Source: Hymenobacter aerophilus DSM 13606
GTDB lineage: Bacteria > Bacteroidota > Bacteroidia > Cytophagales > Hymenobacteraceae
Length of the DNA stretch: 64,000 nucleotides
Assembly (NCBI RefSeq): GCF_000382225.1
Contig: NZ_KB907810.1
Coordinates: 62,001-126,000 of the forward strand
Reading direction: 5' to 3'
Part shown: piece after piece, positions 44,906 through 54,294 of the stretch
How the letters are laid out: the number at the start of each line of letters is the position of its first letter
Position numbering within the stretch: the stretch's first letter is position 1
Translations under genes and position numbers: made by a program
The notes under the pieces: generated by a model
What the model saw: only the letters and a program-made list of their open reading frames with translations
What the model was told of the DNA's origin: nothing
Databases searched by the model: none

Positions 44906-44945
44906 CAAGGGGCTGAGAAGGCAGACGGACGAATCTGCCGGCGGG

Positions 44946-45386
44946 TTACTGCTTGGTTATCAGATTGACATCGTTGGCTACTTCGGCGAAGCTGAAGCTG
45001 CCGCCCACCACTTTTTTGCCGTTCACCTGGCACTCCCAGGTGTAGGTGCCGGGAGCCGCCGTGCCGGCCTCGCCGGAAGACGCCTTGAAGTAGTCGGCCT
45101 CGGTGGCCAACGAAGGATACACCACGTCGATGCCGTTCTGGCCCTTCTCAATCTCCTTCACCAGCGAGTAGGTTTTGCCGTTGCGCTGGTTTACGACGAT
45201 AAACTTGGCCGAATAAGCGCCCAACTGGCCGAATTTATCCACTACGCCCAGCTTAACAAAGGCTTCGGTAGATACCAGCCAGGTCTGGGCCTTGGCCTGC
45301 GAGGGCGAGAACAAGCCCAGCATCAGCAGCAGGGCAGTAGCCGGCAACAGCCGGCGCAACGCAAAATCAAAAGTAGAAAGACGCAT
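44946..45386 (-). CDS. Secreted protein of unknown function
   Basis: 146 residues. Signal peptide with LLPATALLLMLGLFSPSQAKA, cleavage probably before QTWLVS. The mature ~112 residues look like a single beta sandwich (FGQLGAYSAKFIVVNQRNGK, YTWECQVNGKKVVGGSFSFA). No Cys pair beyond one Cys, no enzyme motif. Monocistronic with its own terminator. A -7 box TATATTTG on the minus strand (45491-45498) and a small hairpin ccggataatctccgg lie upstream. Periplasmic; role unknown. Confidence 0.78.
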   Translation of the reverse strand: MRLSTFDFALRRLLPATALLLMLGLFSPSQAKAQTWLVSTEAFVKLGVVDKFGQLGAYSAKFIVVNQRNGKTYSLVKEIEKGQNGIDVVYPSLATEADYFKASSGEAGTAAPGTYTWECQVNGKKVVGGSFSFAEVANDVNLITKQ

Positions 45387-45758
45387 AGAACGCGGTTAAA
45401 AAATGAAATGTGTCAGTGAGAAGGCGCGCCGAGCGTTTCAGTTCAAGTGAAACCCCCGGATAATCTCCGGGTATATAGACTAGGCGTAATCAAATATAAA
45501 TCATATTCGGAAGACTTCTACAAGCTTTTAGCATTTATTTTATTCTGATGGTATTAAAATTCGAAAAAATGGACAGTAAAAGTTAAGGTGTCGAAAACGT
45601 GTCCGGGCGGCCGGGCTTGGTGGTTGATTCCGAATAGTGAAGGTGCCCGTTCACCCCAAGTCGGGCAGGACGCTAGCGGTACCAACAGCGCCGCCGGAAC
45701 CGGTACCGGGGCGGCCCGGTTCTGAAGTGAAAGAATCCTGACTACTCGTTCTATTATT
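45387..45758. other. AT-rich 372-bp divergent intergenic region
   Basis: No gene seen. The part 45475-45595 is strongly AT-rich against the GC-rich flanks. It holds the hairpin ccggataatctccgg (about 45453-45467) and, on the minus strand, TATATTTG (45491-45498), a candidate -7 box for the secreted-protein gene. No clear promoter for the plus-strand HNH-like gene was recognised. Confidence 0.5.
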
Positions 45759-46067
45759 ATGGCTACAGTTCCCGATTCGGCAGACCAAGCGCCCGGTGGC
45801 ACCCAGTGCGCGCTGTGCGAGCGGGAAGTGCAGCGCACCTCGCGCCACCACCTGGTGCCGCGCGAGGAAGGCGGCCGCCACGGCCCCGTCGCCGACCTGT
45901 GCCAGCCCTGCCACAGCACCATTCATCTGCTGCTCGACAACAAAACCCTGGCCCGCCGCTACGCCAGCATCGAGCAGCTGCGCACCGCCGAGGAGCTGCA
46001 GAAATACCTGCACTGGATTCGCCGCAGCCGGGTGGAGCGCATCAGCAACCGCCGGGGCCGGCGGTAA
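45759..46067 (+). CDS. HNH-endonuclease-like small protein
   Basis: 102 residues. CALCEREV (CxxC), then SRHHLVPREEGG, then DLCQPCHSTIHLLLDNK (CxxC with CHxxIH): the zinc-stabilised HNH/beta-beta-alpha metal nuclease pattern, with catalytic His in HHLVP. Short stand-alone HNH proteins occur widely and are not always active nucleases. A basic tail (RRSRVERISNRRGRR) may bind nucleic acid. No phage, toxin or restriction genes adjoin it. Confidence 0.85.
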   Translation: MATVPDSADQAPGGTQCALCEREVQRTSRHHLVPREEGGRHGPVADLCQPCHSTIHLLLDNKTLARRYASIEQLRTAEELQKYLHWIRRSRVERISNRRGRR

Positions 46068-46090
46068 TAGAGTGAGAGAAGTAAGAGAAG

Positions 46091-46188
46091 AACGTCATTC
46101 AGAGCGCAGCGAGGAATCTCGCATGAATCGTTGAACCTTTGCCACAATATCAGTAAGCGAGATTCTTCGCTGCGCTCTGAATGACGTT
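46091..46188. repeat. GTCATTCAGAGC palindrome, copy D
   Basis: aacgtcattcagagcgcagc at the left pairs with gctgcgctctgaatgacgtt at the right; extended outside by agaagtaagagaag / cttttctcacttct. A variant of the GTCATCCTGAGC family. Confidence 0.9.
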
Positions 46189-46241
46189 CTTTTCTCACTT
46201 CTAACTTCTCACCTCTAGACTCTATAACCTCCTCACTCAAC

Positions 46242-47303
46242 ATGTCGCGATACTTTGTTCCGTTTCAGCAGCTGCGCCGGCAGCCGACTATTGTGGTGGA
46301 CAGCACGGGGCTGGGCGCGGTGCTCACGCTGGCGCACTGGCGCGGGGCGGCTACGCCCGAGGCGCTGCGCGACGATACCAGCGCCGGCTCGGCCCTGCGC
46401 GCTCTGCACTTGCCCGCCACGCCCGGCTTGGAGGCCCGCGCCGTTACGGCCAACCACTTCGATATCGACGGGTTTGTGGGCGTGTGGGCGCTGCTGAACC
46501 CCGAGCTGGCGTTGCGCCACGAAACGCTGCTGCGGCTTGTAGCCACGCTCGGCGACTTTCGCGAAATCGACTGGCAGCACCCGCTCGCCGACCACGCCCT
46601 GCAGCTGGTGTGCTGGCTGAATGCCGAGGAAAAGGCTCGTTTCTACGAACCGTTCGGGGCCCCGGCCCGGCGCCGGCGCGAGGATGAGGCGTCGGCCGAG
46701 AAGTTCGCCTGGTTTCTGCCCCGGTTCGCGGAGCTGCTGAAAAACCCGGCGGCTGGCCGCGCCGCCTGGGAGGCCGAGTTTGCGCGCGTGAAAGCGGCCG
46801 TGGCCGTGGTGCAGAGCCCTGCCACCACCGTGCGCCGCTACCCCGCCATCGGGCTGACGGTGGTGCAGACGCCCGAGCCGCTGCCGTATTACGCCCTGTT
46901 CGCCCCCAGCCTCGGCACCGATATGGTGCTGAGCCTTTACGACGGCCGGCGCTACGAATTCGAGTACAAGTACACCACCTGGATTGACCTGGAAAGTCGC
47001 CCCACGCTGCCCCGGCTGCCCCTCGCGCCCTTAGCCGACCGCCTCAACGCCCTCGAAACCACCCCGCGCCGCTGGACCCACGAAGGCATCACCGACACCG
47101 GCCCGCTGCTGCGCCTCAGCGGCCGCACCCTCAGCAAGCCCCAGCGCTACGCCGACCCCGATCAGCGGCCGATTTACACCTCCTCCATCGCGCCTGATGT
47201 GCTGGAGCGGGAGGTGGTGGCATTTTTCGCGGCCGGGTATGCGGGCATTGAGCCAAAGTGCTACTGGAGCTGGCCGGAAGTGAAGGCGGCAGGGAAGGAG
47301 TGA
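46242..47303 (+). CDS. Conserved protein of unknown function (DUF6687-like)
   Basis: 353 residues, no signal or membrane helix. N-terminal half: IVVDSTGLGAVLTLAHWRG, then ANHFDIDGFVGVWALLNPEL, where His-x-Asp-x-Asp recalls the metal-binding NHxDxDG pattern of DHH-type hydrolases. The C-terminal half contains ESRPTLPRLPLAPLADRLNA and ends with CYWSWPEVKAAGKE. I think this is the family filed as DUF6687 but cannot confirm it. Activity unknown. Flanked on both sides by related palindromes. Confidence 0.7.
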   Translation: MSRYFVPFQQLRRQPTIVVDSTGLGAVLTLAHWRGAATPEALRDDTSAGSALRALHLPATPGLEARAVTANHFDIDGFVGVWALLNPELALRHETLLRLVATLGDFREIDWQHPLADHALQLVCWLNAEEKARFYEPFGAPARRRREDEASAEKFAWFLPRFAELLKNPAAGRAAWEAEFARVKAAVAVVQSPATTVRRYPAIGLTVVQTPEPLPYYALFAPSLGTDMVLSLYDGRRYEFEYKYTTWIDLESRPTLPRLPLAPLADRLNALETTPRRWTHEGITDTGPLLRLSGRTLSKPQRYADPDQRPIYTSSIAPDVLEREVVAFFAAGYAGIEPKCYWSWPEVKAAGKE

Positions 47304-47323
47304 GTTGGTAGGTTGGAAACACA

Positions 47324-47425
47324 CTGTCATTCTGAGCGAAGCGAAGAATCTCGCGTGCAGTAGTAATCCTGCTGTCAGGAGCTACTGTGGCACGCGAGAT
47401 TCTTCGCTTCGCTCAGAATGACGTT
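47324..47425. repeat. GTCATTCTGAGC palindrome, copy E
   Basis: ctgtcattctgagcgaagcg at the left pairs with cgcttcgctcagaatgacg at the right, with inner arms gaatctcgcgtg and cacgcgagattc. Between convergent genes. Confidence 0.9.
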
Positions 47426-47431
47426 CATTTT

Positions 47432-47458
47432 CTAACCTCTAACCTCTAACCTCTAACC
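47432..47458. repeat. Heptamer tandem repeat CTAACCT x3.8
   Basis: Three full copies of ctaacct and a partial one, 3 bp before the end of the sbcC gene. Confidence 0.9.
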
Positions 47459-47461
47459 CCC

Positions 47462-50400
47462 TCACTCCCCAAACCCCAGCACCTGCAGGGAGCTAACGCC
47501 GCCGGTGCCTTTGCGGACGTTGATTTGGGTGCTCACACGCTCTTTGAGGGCTTCGACGTGGGAGATGATGCCGATGGTTTTGCCGGTGCCCTGCAGCATT
47601 TCGAGGGCCGAAAGGGCTACGTCGAGCGTGTCGGGGTCGAGCGTACCGAAACCTTCGTCGATGAAAAGCGTGTCGATTTGGGTGCGGCGGCCGGCCAGCT
47701 CCGAGAGGCCCAGCGCCAGCGCCAGGCTCACCAGAAAACTTTCGCCGCCCGACAGCGAGTTCATCGGCCGGATGGCCCCGGCCTGGTAGTCGTCCTGGAT
47801 GAGCAGGTCGAGGTGCTGCTCGGCGTGGCGCAGGATGCGGTAACGGTCGGTGAAGCGGTGCAGGTGGCGGTTGGCTAAATCCACGAGGCGAGCCAGCGTG
47901 AGGCCCTGGGCAAACTCGCTGAATTTCTTGCCGTCGGCCGAGCCGATGAGCTCGGCGAGGTGGCGCCAGCGGCGGGCCTGCTGCTGCTGCTTTTCGAGGG
48001 CTTCGGCCAGCTCGGCGTGGCGCTGCTGACCCGTGCGGTGGGCACCCAGCCGCTCCTGGCGCTGGCCCAGCTGTTGGTTGAGCGTGGCCAACTGCCCGGT
48101 AACGGTGGTTAATTGCTGGGTTGTGTGCTCGGGCGCATCGGTGGTGAGGGCGCGGGCGGCCTGCTGCTCCAGTTCGGCGCTGGTGTCGGTCAGCAGCAAC
48201 GCCACCAGGGCCGTATCGTCCTCGTGGCGGCGTAGCTGGGTTTGGAGGGCAGCGGCTTCGGATTCGGGCAGCAGCAGGGGGGGCAGCGCGGCCGGGTCGG
48301 GGGCGAGGCCGGCGGCTTCGAGGGCCGCGGTGAGGGCCGCGTGGCGCTGGTCGTGGGCCAGCTGCTGAGCGGCGGCGTCCTGCTCGCGCTGGCGTAGCTG
48401 GTCGGCAGCCACCGTCAGGGCCGTATCGTGCTGGCGGAACTGCTCGTCGGCCTGCTCGCGGTGCCGGGTAGCTTCCTGCAGCGCCTGTTCCAGCGCGCGG
48501 CGTACGGCGGCAACATCGGGCTGGGGCAACAGGGCCTGGCGCTCGGCTTTCTGCTGCTCGATGGCCGCGTTCTGGTCGATGAGGCCCTGCTTGTTTTCCC
48601 GGAGCCAGCCCCTGATTTGCTGCTCGTCGCGGCTGAACTTTTCTATCAGCGCCTGACCTATTTCCGCGTCCTTATTCGCCTTATTGAACTCGGCTTGCCG
48701 GGCCTGGAACTCGGCTTCGAGCGTCCGCAGCCGGGCTTGCAGCGCCGCCCCGTTTTCGCCGGTAAAGGCCAGCCCGAAGTTCTGCAGCAGGCTTTCCAGC
48801 TGCTGGCGCACCGTCGGGAGCTGCTCGCCAAGGTCGGCCAGCTCCTGTTGCGTGGCCTGGGCGTCGAGGCGCACATCAGCCTGGGCGGCGTGGGCTGCCT
48901 GCTGCTCCGACAGCGCCTGCGCCAGCTGCTTTTCGGTGGCCGCGCGCTGCTCGCCCAGTTCGCGGAGCTGCTGCGCCAGCGCCCGGCTTTCGGCGGGCAG
49001 CGCTTCTTCGCGAGTGGGCGTTACGAGGTGCAGCGGCGCATCAGCCGCTACCCGCCCGGCGTCGCCGCCGGCGTTTTCGAGCACGCTCAGGAAGGTGCTG
49101 AGGCGGTTGACGCGGGCGTTGAGGGCGTGGGCCTGCTGGGTGAGGCTTTCGGCCTGCGCCTGATCCTGGGCCAGCGCTGCATCAGTCAGGCCGAGTATGC
49201 CGGCCGCGTAGGGGTGCTCCAGGGCGCCGCACAGCGGGCAGGGCTGGTGGGGCTGCAGCTGCTGGCGGGCTTCCTCGTGGCTCAGAATCAGCTGCCGGGC
49301 CTGCACCAGCTGGCGGTGGGTTTCGCGGTGGGTTTCGGTGGCGGCCAGCTCGTGGCGCAAGGTCTGCACATGGTGGTGCAGCAGGCGCAGCAGCTCGTCG
49401 CGGGTGGCGGCGGCCAGGCGGGTTTGCTGCTCGTTGGCATCGAGCTGCCGGCGGGCCTGGCGGGCGGTGTCGGCGGCGGTTTGCTCGGCGGCGGCCAGCG
49501 TCTGGAGCCGTTGGGTGAGCACCTGCTGCCGCTTTCCGGCCTGGCCGAGCTGTTCGCGCAGCCGGTCCCAGTCCTGCACCAGCCCCGTGAAAGCGGCAAA
49601 CACCTCCACCATCTCGGCGCGGCGGCCGTGCTGCCGCAGCCAGTCGGCGGCGCTGGCCAGCTGCTCGCGGGCCTGCGCGGTGCGGGCGGTGGTGGCGGCT
49701 AGCTCGGCGCTCAGGCGCTTACACGCCTCGTTGCGCTGGTCGTACTCCCGGCGGCGGCCATCCAGCTCCCGGGTTTGCTGGGCAATAGCCTGGTCGAGCT
49801 GTTCGGCGGCCCGCAGTTGGGGTTCCTGCGTTTCGCGGGCCTGGGCGGCAGCATCGTGGCGCTGGCGGGCGGCGCGGTGGGCCGTTTCGGCGGTGGCGCG
49901 GCGCTCCTGCAACTGGGGCAGCTGGCGGCGCAGGTGTTCGGCTTCGGCCTGCAGGCTCGCCAGCTGCCCGGCGGCCTGCCGCAGCAGGGCCAGATCGGGG
50001 GCGAAGGGTTGGGCCCGCTGATGAGCCGCCAGCCGCTGGCGCAGCGGGGCCAGCGTCCCGGCCTGAGCGGCAAGCTGCCGTTGGCGCAACTCGGCGCCGA
50101 GTAGCTTTTGCTGCAAATCGTGCAGGAGCTGGTGCCAGCGCTGCATGTCGCGCAGCTGCTCCTGGCGGGCGCCGGCTTCGGTTAGCTGGCGGGTCAGGTC
50201 GGCGGCTTCCTCTTCCAGAAAAGCCACTTCTTCGGGCGAGAGCAACGCCACGCCGCTCAGGCCCTGGCGCAGCTGCTCTACCTGCTGGGTTTCGTGCTTG
50301 GCCCGCTCGAAGGCCGCCCGCGAGATGTCGGAATACTTTTTGGTGTCGGTGATTTTCTCCAGCAGCTGGGCCCGCTCGCCGGCCGGCGCCTTCAGAAACC

Positions 50401-50893
50401 GCGTGAAGTCGCCCTGGGCCAGCAGCACCGAGCGCAGAAACTGCTTGTATTCGAGGCCGCTCAGCTCGGCCACCCGCAGCGGTACCTTCGATTTATAGGT
50501 TTCCAGAAACTCCCAAGTCTCTGCGCCGTCGGTGGCCTCTTTCTGCTCGCTGAGCTCCATTTTGGGGTCCTGGAGGTTGGCCCCGGCACGCTTGCGGGCG
50601 CGGTACTGGCCCCACTTGCTGCGGTACTGCCGGCCGTTCACCTCAAACTCCACCTCGGCCCAGCTCTCGCCCGTGCCGTGGCTCATGGCGTGCTCGGGGC
50701 CGGTGGTTTCGTGGCGGGGTACCTGCCCGTAGAGGGCCAGCGTGATGGCGTCGAGGATGGTGGTTTTGCCCGCCCCGGTGGCCCCGGTAATGGCAAACAA
50801 ACCAGCATCGGCCAGCGGAGCCCGGCTGAAATCCACCAAATGCTCGCCGCGCAAAGAGTTGAGGTTGAGGAAGCGGACGCGGAGAATTTTCAT
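47462..50893 (-). CDS. sbcC: Exonuclease SbcC (Rad50-like ATPase)
   Basis: 1143 residues. SMC-like ATPase of the SbcCD nuclease that opens hairpins and trims blocked DNA ends. N-terminal [15 protein letters not shown] and Walker [21 protein letters not shown], then two very long Gln/Ala-rich coiled coils around a zinc hook CPLC at about residue 552 ([14 protein letters not shown]). C-terminal ABC signature [17 protein letters not shown] and Walker [16 protein letters not shown] -7 box TATCTTTG on the minus strand lies at 50925-50932. Unusually separated from sbcD (53049) by nhaA and another gene. Confidence 0.95.
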   Translation of the reverse strand: MKILRVRFLNLNSLRGEHLVDFSRAPLADAGLFAITGATGAGKTTILDAITLALYGQVPRHETTGPEHAMSHGTGESWAEVEFEVNGRQYRSKWGQYRARKRAGANLQDPKMELSEQKEATDGAETWEFLETYKSKVPLRVAELSGLEYKQFLRSVLLAQGDFTRFLKAPAGERAQLLEKITDTKKYSDISRAAFERAKHETQQVEQLRQGLSGVALLSPEEVAFLEEEAADLTRQLTEAGARQEQLRDMQRWHQLLHDLQQKLLGAELRQRQLAAQAGTLAPLRQRLAAHQRAQPFAPDLALLRQAAGQLASLQAEAEHLRRQLPQLQERRATAETAHRAARQRHDAAAQARETQEPQLRAAEQLDQAIAQQTRELDGRRREYDQRNEACKRLSAELAATTARTAQAREQLASAADWLRQHGRRAEMVEVFAAFTGLVQDWDRLREQLGQAGKRQQVLTQRLQTLAAAEQTAADTARQARRQLDANEQQTRLAAATRDELLRLLHHHVQTLRHELAATETHRETHRQLVQARQLILSHEEARQQLQPHQPCPLCGALEHPYAAGILGLTDAALAQDQAQAESLTQQAHALNARVNRLSTFLSVLENAGGDAGRVAADAPLHLVTPTREEALPAESRALAQQLRELGEQRAATEKQLAQALSEQQAAHAAQADVRLDAQATQQELADLGEQLPTVRQQLESLLQNFGLAFTGENGAALQARLRTLEAEFQARQAEFNKANKDAEIGQALIEKFSRDEQQIRGWLRENKQGLIDQNAAIEQQKAERQALLPQPDVAAVRRALEQALQEATRHREQADEQFRQHDTALTVAADQLRQREQDAAAQQLAHDQRHAALTAALEAAGLAPDPAALPPLLLPESEAAALQTQLRRHEDDTALVALLLTDTSAELEQQAARALTTDAPEHTTQQLTTVTGQLATLNQQLGQRQERLGAHRTGQQRHAELAEALEKQQQQARRWRHLAELIGSADGKKFSEFAQGLTLARLVDLANRHLHRFTDRYRILRHAEQHLDLLIQDDYQAGAIRPMNSLSGGESFLVSLALALGLSELAGRRTQIDTLFIDEGFGTLDPDTLDVALSALEMLQGTGKTIGIISHVEALKERVSTQINVRKGTGGVSSLQVLGFGE

Positions 50894-50924
50894 GCGGAAG
50901 CGGGTGGGGCAGGAGGGAGGCGTA

Positions 50925-50932
50925 CAAAGATA
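50925..50932 (-). promoter_or_regulatory. -7 box of sbcC
   Basis: caaagata on the plus strand reads TATCTTTG on the minus, matching TAnnTTTG, 32 bp before the sbcC ATG. Gives sbcC its own promoter despite separation from sbcD. Confidence 0.5.
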
Positions 50933-50989
50933 AGGCGTTCGGCCGGCACCGGCGGACCGCCAAATGCCCCTAAATTCCTTTCTTTAGTC

Positions 50990-51526
50990 ATGCAAATCCC
51001 CGCACCCCGCGCCGCCCGTCGTCACCTCACCAATCGGCTGGGCGGATGGCTGGCAGCAGCGGCCCTGGCCTGGGGCGGCGCCTGCACCACGGCCAGGCCG
51101 CCCGCGCCGGCTGCCACAGCCCCGAAGCCGCCCGTTTCGCCGAAACTCTACCGCACCATTGCCCGGCTCGACAGCGCCCTCTTCGTGGCCTTCAACCAGC
51201 ACGACGCCGACAAGCTGCAAACCTTCTTCGCCGACGACCTGGAGTTCTACCACGACAAAGGCGGCCTGTCCGATTTCCGGCAGACGATGCAGGGCTTTCG
51301 GAATCTGTTCGAGCAGAACAAAACCACCGGCCTCAACCGCCAGCTCGTGCCCGGCACCCTGGAAGTATTCCCCATCAGCGGCTACGGCGCCGTGGAGACC
51401 TACCTGCATCGCTTCTGCCACACGGAAAACGGCCGCGACGACTGCGGCACGTTCAAGAACATGATGGTCTGGCGGCTGAAAGACGGCCGCTGGCAAATCA
51501 CGCGGGTGGTGAGTTATGGGCATTAA
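50990..51526 (+). CDS. NTF2/SnoaL-like (DUF4440-type) exported protein
   Basis: 178 residues from ATG 50990; the frame runs upstream through sbcC antisense but that is not coding. The N-terminus has a basic stretch and LGGWLAAAALAWGGAC, a probable lipoprotein signal with a Gly-Gly-Ala-Cys lipobox. After a Pro linker comes an NTF2-like fold: LDSALFVAFNQHDADKLQTF, ADDLEFYHDKGG, ISGYGAVETYLHRFCH, and VWRLKDGRWQITRVVSYGH. Such domains bind small ligands or act as isomerases; role unknown. Divergent from sbcC (97 bp) and convergent with nhaA. Confidence 0.83.
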   Translation: MQIPAPRAARRHLTNRLGGWLAAAALAWGGACTTARPPAPAATAPKPPVSPKLYRTIARLDSALFVAFNQHDADKLQTFFADDLEFYHDKGGLSDFRQTMQGFRNLFEQNKTTGLNRQLVPGTLEVFPISGYGAVETYLHRFCHTENGRDDCGTFKNMMVWRLKDGRWQITRVVSYGH

Positions 51527-51585
51527 GTTGCCGGCGAGCAATGGCTGGCCAGCCAGTCGGCTTTTCTAAAACGCTCCGGCCCCTA

Positions 51586-52902
51586 TCAGCTGTGCGCCGA
51601 CTCGGGCATGGTGCGGAGCAGCAGGAAGCCCAGGGTGCCGGAGATGAACGAGGCGGTGAGGATGGCCAGCTTGGCTACCGGCTCGCCGGCCGTGTGCTCG
51701 CCCAGCGCCAGCAGCGTGATAAACAGCGACATGGTGAAGCCGATGCCGCCCAGCAGGCCCGCGCCCCAGATGTGGCGCCACGTGACGCCGGCCGGCAGCG
51801 AGGCCCAGCCCAGCCGAATGCTCAGCCAGCTCAGCACCCCAATGCCCAGCGGCTTGCCCACCGTGAGGCCCAGAATAATGCCCAGGCCCAGCGGCGTGAG
51901 CAGGTCGCGGAACACGGAGGCGTCGATTTCGAGGCTGGTGTTGGCGAAGGCGAAAAGCGGGATAATCACGAAGGCCACCACCGAGTGCAGGCGCTGCTCC
52001 AGCTTCTGGGCCGGCGAGCTGATGGCGTCGGAGAGGTACTCCAGCTCCTCGCTGATGATGCGCGGGTTGGCGTCGGCGCCGTGCACTTCGTCCTGCAGCA
52101 AACTCAGGCGGTTGTTGAGCATGAGCAGGATTTCGGGCTTGGCCATGCCGATGCGCGAGGGGATGGTGAGGGCCAGCATTACGCCGGCCAGCGTGGCGTG
52201 CACGCCCGATTCGTGCATGAAAAACCACAGCAGCAAACCCAGCGGCAGGTATACCACCAGCGTGCGCACGCCCAGCAGGTTCAGGTTCATCAAGAGCACC
52301 CACACGCCAAGGGCCAGGTACAGGTAATTAAGGTGCAGGTCGGTGGTGTAGTAACCGGCAATAACCAGCACCGCGCCCAGGTCGTCGACAATGGCCAGGG
52401 CCGTGAGGAACACCTTGAGGCCCAGCGGCACGCGCGGGCCCAACAGCTGCAATACCGCCAGCGCAAAGGCAATGTCGGTGGCCATCGGGATGCCCCAGGC
52501 GTTGGCGGCGGGGTGGCCCCGGTTGATGAAAAAGTACACCAGCGCCGGCACCACCATGCCCCCGATGGCCGCCGCAATGGGCAGCGTGGCCTGCCGCCTG
52601 TCCGACAGCTCGCCCTCCAGCACCTCACGCTTGATTTCCAGGCCCACGATGAGGAAGAAGATGCTCATCAGCCCGTCGTTGATCCAGTGCAGCAAACTCA
52701 GGTCGAGGCCTAAGCCGTTGATCGAGAGGTTGAGGTGCTTGTCCCAGAGCTCGGGGAAAAAGTGCGCCGGTCCCCAGTTGACGTTAGCTAGAATCAGGGC
52801 CAGCACGGCGCTGGCCATCAGCATGATGCCGCCAGCAGCTTCGCGGCGGAAAAACTCGGCAAAGGGCCGCACCAGCGGACGAACGATTTGGGATACGGCC
52901 AT
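51586..52902 (-). CDS. nhaA: Na+/H+ antiporter NhaA
   Basis: 438 residues from ATG 52902 (a longer start at 52941 adds 13 residues not fitting the family). Exchanges sodium for protons at the inner membrane for pH and salt homeostasis. About 12 membrane helices. Ion-site Asp pair D173-D174 in TALAIVDDLGAVLVIAGYY; other signatures are INDGLMSIFFLIVGLEIKRE and IPMATDIAFALAVLQLLG. Lies between sbcD and sbcC on the same strand. The only clear -7 box upstream (53003) precedes the sbcD terminator. Confidence 0.95.
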   Translation of the reverse strand: MAVSQIVRPLVRPFAEFFRREAAGGIMLMASAVLALILANVNWGPAHFFPELWDKHLNLSINGLGLDLSLLHWINDGLMSIFFLIVGLEIKREVLEGELSDRRQATLPIAAAIGGMVVPALVYFFINRGHPAANAWGIPMATDIAFALAVLQLLGPRVPLGLKVFLTALAIVDDLGAVLVIAGYYTTDLHLNYLYLALGVWVLLMNLNLLGVRTLVVYLPLGLLLWFFMHESGVHATLAGVMLALTIPSRIGMAKPEILLMLNNRLSLLQDEVHGADANPRIISEELEYLSDAISSPAQKLEQRLHSVVAFVIIPLFAFANTSLEIDASVFRDLLTPLGLGIILGLTVGKPLGIGVLSWLSIRLGWASLPAGVTWRHIWGAGLLGGIGFTMSLFITLLALGEHTAGEPVAKLAILTASFISGTLGFLLLRTMPESAHS

Positions 52903-52956
52903 AGGAATCAACGGGCAGAACAGGGGAGGAACCGGGGCCAAAGGGGGCGCGGGCCC

Positions 52957-52995
52957 AAAAAAAAGCCCCGGACTGCGGCGGCCGCGGTCCGGGCT
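52957..52995 (-). terminator. Terminator after sbcD
   Basis: On the minus strand aagcccggaccgcggccgcc and its partner form a strong stem followed by eight T. It lies 54 bp after the sbcD stop and 55 bp before nhaA. Confidence 0.88.
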
Positions 52996-53002
52996 TCTGG
53001 GC

Positions 53003-53010
53003 CAAATATA
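53003..53010 (-). promoter_or_regulatory. Candidate -7 box before nhaA
   Basis: caaatata on the plus strand reads TATATTTG on the minus. Initiation from it would fall at the start of the hairpin 52957-52995, putting that hairpin in the nhaA leader. Confidence 0.35.
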
Positions 53011-53048
53011 CGACCCCCTGCCGAAGCCGTTGCCCGCTCAGCCGGCTC

Positions 53049-54281
53049 CTACAGGCCTTCCAGCAGCTCGTCGAAGGTGCGCAGCAGCTCGGCGCGGGCC
53101 TCGGCGGGCTCGGCTTCCAGGCGCTGCTCGAACACCTGGCGGGCCGTGAAATCGTGGAGGCTGGGGGTGAGGCTGGCCTCGGCAGCAGGGTCGGATTCGC
53201 CCAGCGGCCGGAGCGTGATCAGGCGCAGGTGGCGGCGGGCCAGCACCACCAGCTGCTGCCGGTCGAGGGCCTCGATTGTTTTCAGCAGCGCCTCGGCCAC
53301 TTCCAGCTGACTTAGCTCGGAATGCACCTGCACATCGGCCCAGGCGGGCAGCACGTACCCGGCGTTATCGTAGGCCGTGAGGGCGGCGCTTACTTCCTCC
53401 AGCGTGCCGTGAAAGCGCACCAGCCGCCGCGCGCCCGGCACCGCTAGGCTGCGCGGCTCCGTCAGGCGGCCGGCCGCAAACTCTACCAGCAGCACCTGCT
53501 TGCCGTGGTCGACCTCAGAAAACGACAGCGCGATGGGCGAGCCCGAGTAGCGGATGTGCATCTGCCCGCCCACCTGCTGGGGCCGGTGCAGGTGGCCCAG
53601 CGCCACGTAGTCGAACACAGCCGGGAAGTGCTCGGCCGTTACCTGGCCCAGGTTGCCCACATGGATGGTGCGCTCCGACTCGGAAGGCGCGGCCCCGGCG
53701 GCGTAGAGGTGGCCGGTAGCCAGCACGGGCAGTCCCAGCGCCTTCAGCTGCCACACCTGCTCCACTTCGGCCACCCGGGCGTAATGGTCGGCGAGGCCCT
53801 GGCGGATGCGGGCTTCGCGCTCCTCGGCACTCTCGCCGGGCACCGAGAGGCGCACGTCCCGGTCGCGCAGAAACGGCACGGCGCACACCACCAACCCGGG
53901 CCGGCCGGCGGCATCATCGAGCACCAGCACCTGGTCCTCGAAGCACTCGGGCACGCAGCCCACCACATGCACCCGCAGGTGGCGCAACAGCCGCGCCGGC
54001 GCGTTCAGCGTAGCCGGCGAGTCGTGGTTGCCGCCCACCACTACCACGTCGCGGCAGCCGGTCGTGCGCAGCTTCAGCAGGAAATCGTAGTACAGCTCCA
54101 GGGCCTGGTTGGAGGGCGAGCCGGTGTCGAACACGTCGCCGGCCACGATGAGTACCTCCACGTTTTCTTCCTGGATAGTGGTGATGAGCCAGTCCAGAAA
54201 GTGGCGGTGCTCCTCGGTGCGCTCGTGGCCCTGAATAAACCGCTGGCCCAGGTGCCAGTCGGCGGTATGAAGAATGCGCAT
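53049..54281 (-). CDS. sbcD: Exonuclease SbcD (Mre11-like)
   Basis: 410 residues. Nuclease subunit of SbcCD. Calcineurin-like phosphoesterase motifs: ILHTADWHLGQ (Asp, His), VLIVAGDVFDTG (Asp), VVVGGNHDSP (Asn-His), VLATGHLYAAG and VALGHLHRPQQ (His pairs). The C-terminal capping region follows (~270-410). Standard length. Start directly fixed by MRILHTADWH. A palindrome (54295) lies just upstream. Partner sbcC is 2.1 kb away on the same strand. Confidence 0.95.
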   Translation of the reverse strand: MRILHTADWHLGQRFIQGHERTEEHRHFLDWLITTIQEENVEVLIVAGDVFDTGSPSNQALELYYDFLLKLRTTGCRDVVVVGGNHDSPATLNAPARLLRHLRVHVVGCVPECFEDQVLVLDDAAGRPGLVVCAVPFLRDRDVRLSVPGESAEEREARIRQGLADHYARVAEVEQVWQLKALGLPVLATGHLYAAGAAPSESERTIHVGNLGQVTAEHFPAVFDYVALGHLHRPQQVGGQMHIRYSGSPIALSFSEVDHGKQVLLVEFAAGRLTEPRSLAVPGARRLVRFHGTLEEVSAALTAYDNAGYVLPAWADVQVHSELSQLEVAEALLKTIEALDRQQLVVLARRHLRLITLRPLGESDPAAEASLTPSLHDFTARQVFEQRLEAEPAEARAELLRTFDELLEGL

Positions 54282-54294
54282 GAGTTTTAAACGG

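Noticed and set aside
45759-46067. Restriction, phage or homing element around the HNH-like gene
   Set aside because: No methylase, phage, intron or toxin genes adjoin; it is a lone small HNH-like protein.
50294-50989. Long N-terminal extension of the NTF2-like protein
   Set aside because: Antisense to sbcC; the lipoprotein-type start at 50990 is far better.
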